Assembly: GCF_001421505.1 (NCBI RefSeq)
Contig: NZ_LMKL01000009.1
Coordinates: forward strand, 1-64,000
DNA from: Sphingomonas sp. Leaf17
GTDB lineage: Bacteria; Pseudomonadota; Alphaproteobacteria; Sphingomonadales; Sphingomonadaceae
Length of the DNA: 64,000 bases
Direction of reading: 5' to 3'
This document shows positions 63,051 to 64,000 of the stretch, piece after piece (position 1 is the first letter of the stretch; each line of letters begins with the position of its first letter). The translations under genes and the position numbers were made by a program. Under the pieces are notes generated by a model. That model ran no database searches and was not told the DNA's origin. It saw nothing but the letters and a program-made list of their open reading frames with translations.

Positions 63051-63228
63051 GGGGAGTGTGCCCTTTCGTAAAGCCGTCGGGATATTTGCCGTGGCGTAGA
63101 GCACAGCGACCGCGAACAATCCACCCCTTACGGTATTGGTCTTGCGTCGCGTTCGCAACAGGCGCTTTTTGGCGGGATCATAACAAGGGTTTGATGACGG
63201 GGCGGCGCGCCCGCCCTATATACCTGTC

Positions 63229-63759
63229 ATGTCCATCTGGTTCGGCATCGCCCTGTTCGTCGCCACCGTCATCGGCATGGAGGCGTTCGCCTATGCGGCG
63301 CACCGCTGGATCATGCACGGCTTCGGCTGGTTCCTGCACGAATCGCACCACCGGCCGCGCACCGGCAACTGGGAATTGAACGACCTGTACGCCGCGATCT
63401 TCGCGGTGCCGTCGTTCGTCCTGCTGCTGGGCGGCGTGCAGCTTGGCTGGTGGGAAGGCTGGGCGTGGATCGGCGCGGGGATCGCCGCCTATGGCGCGAT
63501 CTATTTCGGGTTCCACGACATCATCGTCCACCGCCGCCTGCCGACCCGCTACCTGCCGAAATCGACCTACATGAAACGGATCGTGCAGGCGCACCGGCTG
63601 CATCATGTGGTGGAAACGCGCGAGGGCAATGTCAGCTTCGGTTTCCTCGTCGCCCCGCGGCCCGAGGATCTGAAGGCCGAGTTGAAGCGGCGTCAGCGTG
63701 CCGGGGTCAGGGCACCCGCCGCAACCGCATCGAATCACGGTGCGTTTGCCGAAAAGTAA
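63229..63759 (+). CDS. crtZ: Beta-carotene hydroxylase
   Basis: The 176-residue membrane di-iron hydroxylase has all four His boxes: HRWIMH, HESHH, HDIIVHRR and HRLHH. It adds 3-hydroxyl groups to beta-carotene to give zeaxanthin, as expected for a yellow sphingomonad. Four hydrophobic segments are visible. Confidence 0.93.
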   Translation: MSIWFGIALFVATVIGMEAFAYAAHRWIMHGFGWFLHESHHRPRTGNWELNDLYAAIFAVPSFVLLLGGVQLGWWEGWAWIGAGIAAYGAIYFGFHDIIVHRRLPTRYLPKSTYMKRIVQAHRLHHVVETREGNVSFGFLVAPRPEDLKAELKRRQRAGVRAPAATASNHGAFAEK

Positions 63760-63783
63760 CGCTTTGGGGCGCAGGAAATGCCC

Positions 63784-64000
63784 ATGACCTATTTCGCCCC
63801 GATCCCCCCCGCCGCGCCGACCGACAGCGACGACCACCGTCGTGCCCTGCGCAAGGCCGTGAAGATGCGCGCGCATCTGCGCGATCGGGGACAGACCCGG
63901 TTCGAGATCGACGTCGTGGACCTGTCGATGTCGGGCTTCCGGGCGGAAACCAGCTTTACCCTGTGGCCGGGCACCGTCGTCTGGCTCACCCTGCCCGGCC
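63784..64000 (+). CDS. PilZ domain protein (partial at window end)
   Basis: The visible 72 residues contain a PilZ start: RRALRKAVKMRAHLRDRGQT, then VVDLSMSGFRAETSFTLWPG. The RxxR region and the D-x-S-x-x-G motif bind cyclic di-GMP in the family. An AGGAA is 6 bases before the ATG at 63784. The 3' end is beyond the window. Confidence 0.8.
   Translation, partial: MTYFAPIPPAAPTDSDDHRRALRKAVKMRAHLRDRGQTRFEIDVVDLSMSGFRAETSFTLWPGTVVWLTLPG

Overview
The window is from a GC-rich alphaproteobacterium, most likely a Sphingomonas or close sphingomonad. Evidence is the class I lysyl-tRNA synthetase, the CrtZ carotenoid hydroxylase, the NDUFA9-like complex I gene, the neighbourhood sucC-etfB-etfA, and LexA boxes of the alphaproteobacterial type GTTC-N7-GTTC. 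It splits into two parts.

Positions 641-31704 (about 31.06 kb) are an integrated mobile element in the 3' end of a tRNA-Leu(CAG) gene. An 18-bp direct repeat (641-658 and 31705-31722) marks attL and attR; the right copy is the tRNA 3' end. A tyrosine integrase lies just inside attL. A densely overlapping operon follows (3.0-7.4 kb) with a CHC2/Toprim primase, a RepA-like helicase, a DUF5681 protein and small coupled ORFs. Next is a late-type block (8.1-14.2 kb) with three proteins that look like a podovirus-style DNA-ejection set, one with a lysozyme-like domain. An endolysin sits near the right end (29.3 kb). No terminase large subunit, portal, capsid, tail or holin gene can be seen. The element is therefore either a prophage that lost its head module or a satellite that brings its own ejection proteins. 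Between these blocks lie accessory genes: small secreted proteins, LuxR- and MarR-type regulators, a SRAP peptidase, a LexA-controlled umuDC operon, a secreted nuclease, an HNH protein, an XRE repressor divergent from an operon with two Tat-signal proteins, and an AlbA_2/HATPase protein behind a perfect 20-bp palindrome.

The control sites link these parts. 10-bp-spaced GTTC repeats occur in the int promoter, at the right end and in the promoter of the XRE gene. LexA-type boxes lie before int and before umuDC. Excision, repression and mutagenic repair may therefore answer to the same DNA-damage signal.

Positions 31707-64000 are ordinary chromosome: tRNA-Leu, NDUFA9-like protein, uppP, gltD-DUF2059-gltB, a HerA-type ATPase, TIGR02186/TauE, a glycosyltransferase with a partner protein, RcnB, bamE, a cytochrome bc1 chaperone, a DUF177 protein, a SixA-type phosphatase, a DinG-type helicase, an acyltransferase, class I lysK, an HDAC-like hydrolase, a dipeptidase, a PhyH dioxygenase, a half-size M16 peptidase, etfBA, sucC, crtZ and a PilZ gene cut by the window end. 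The leftmost 640 bases are the other chromosomal flank and hold one hypothetical gene, possibly a broken nuclease toxin.
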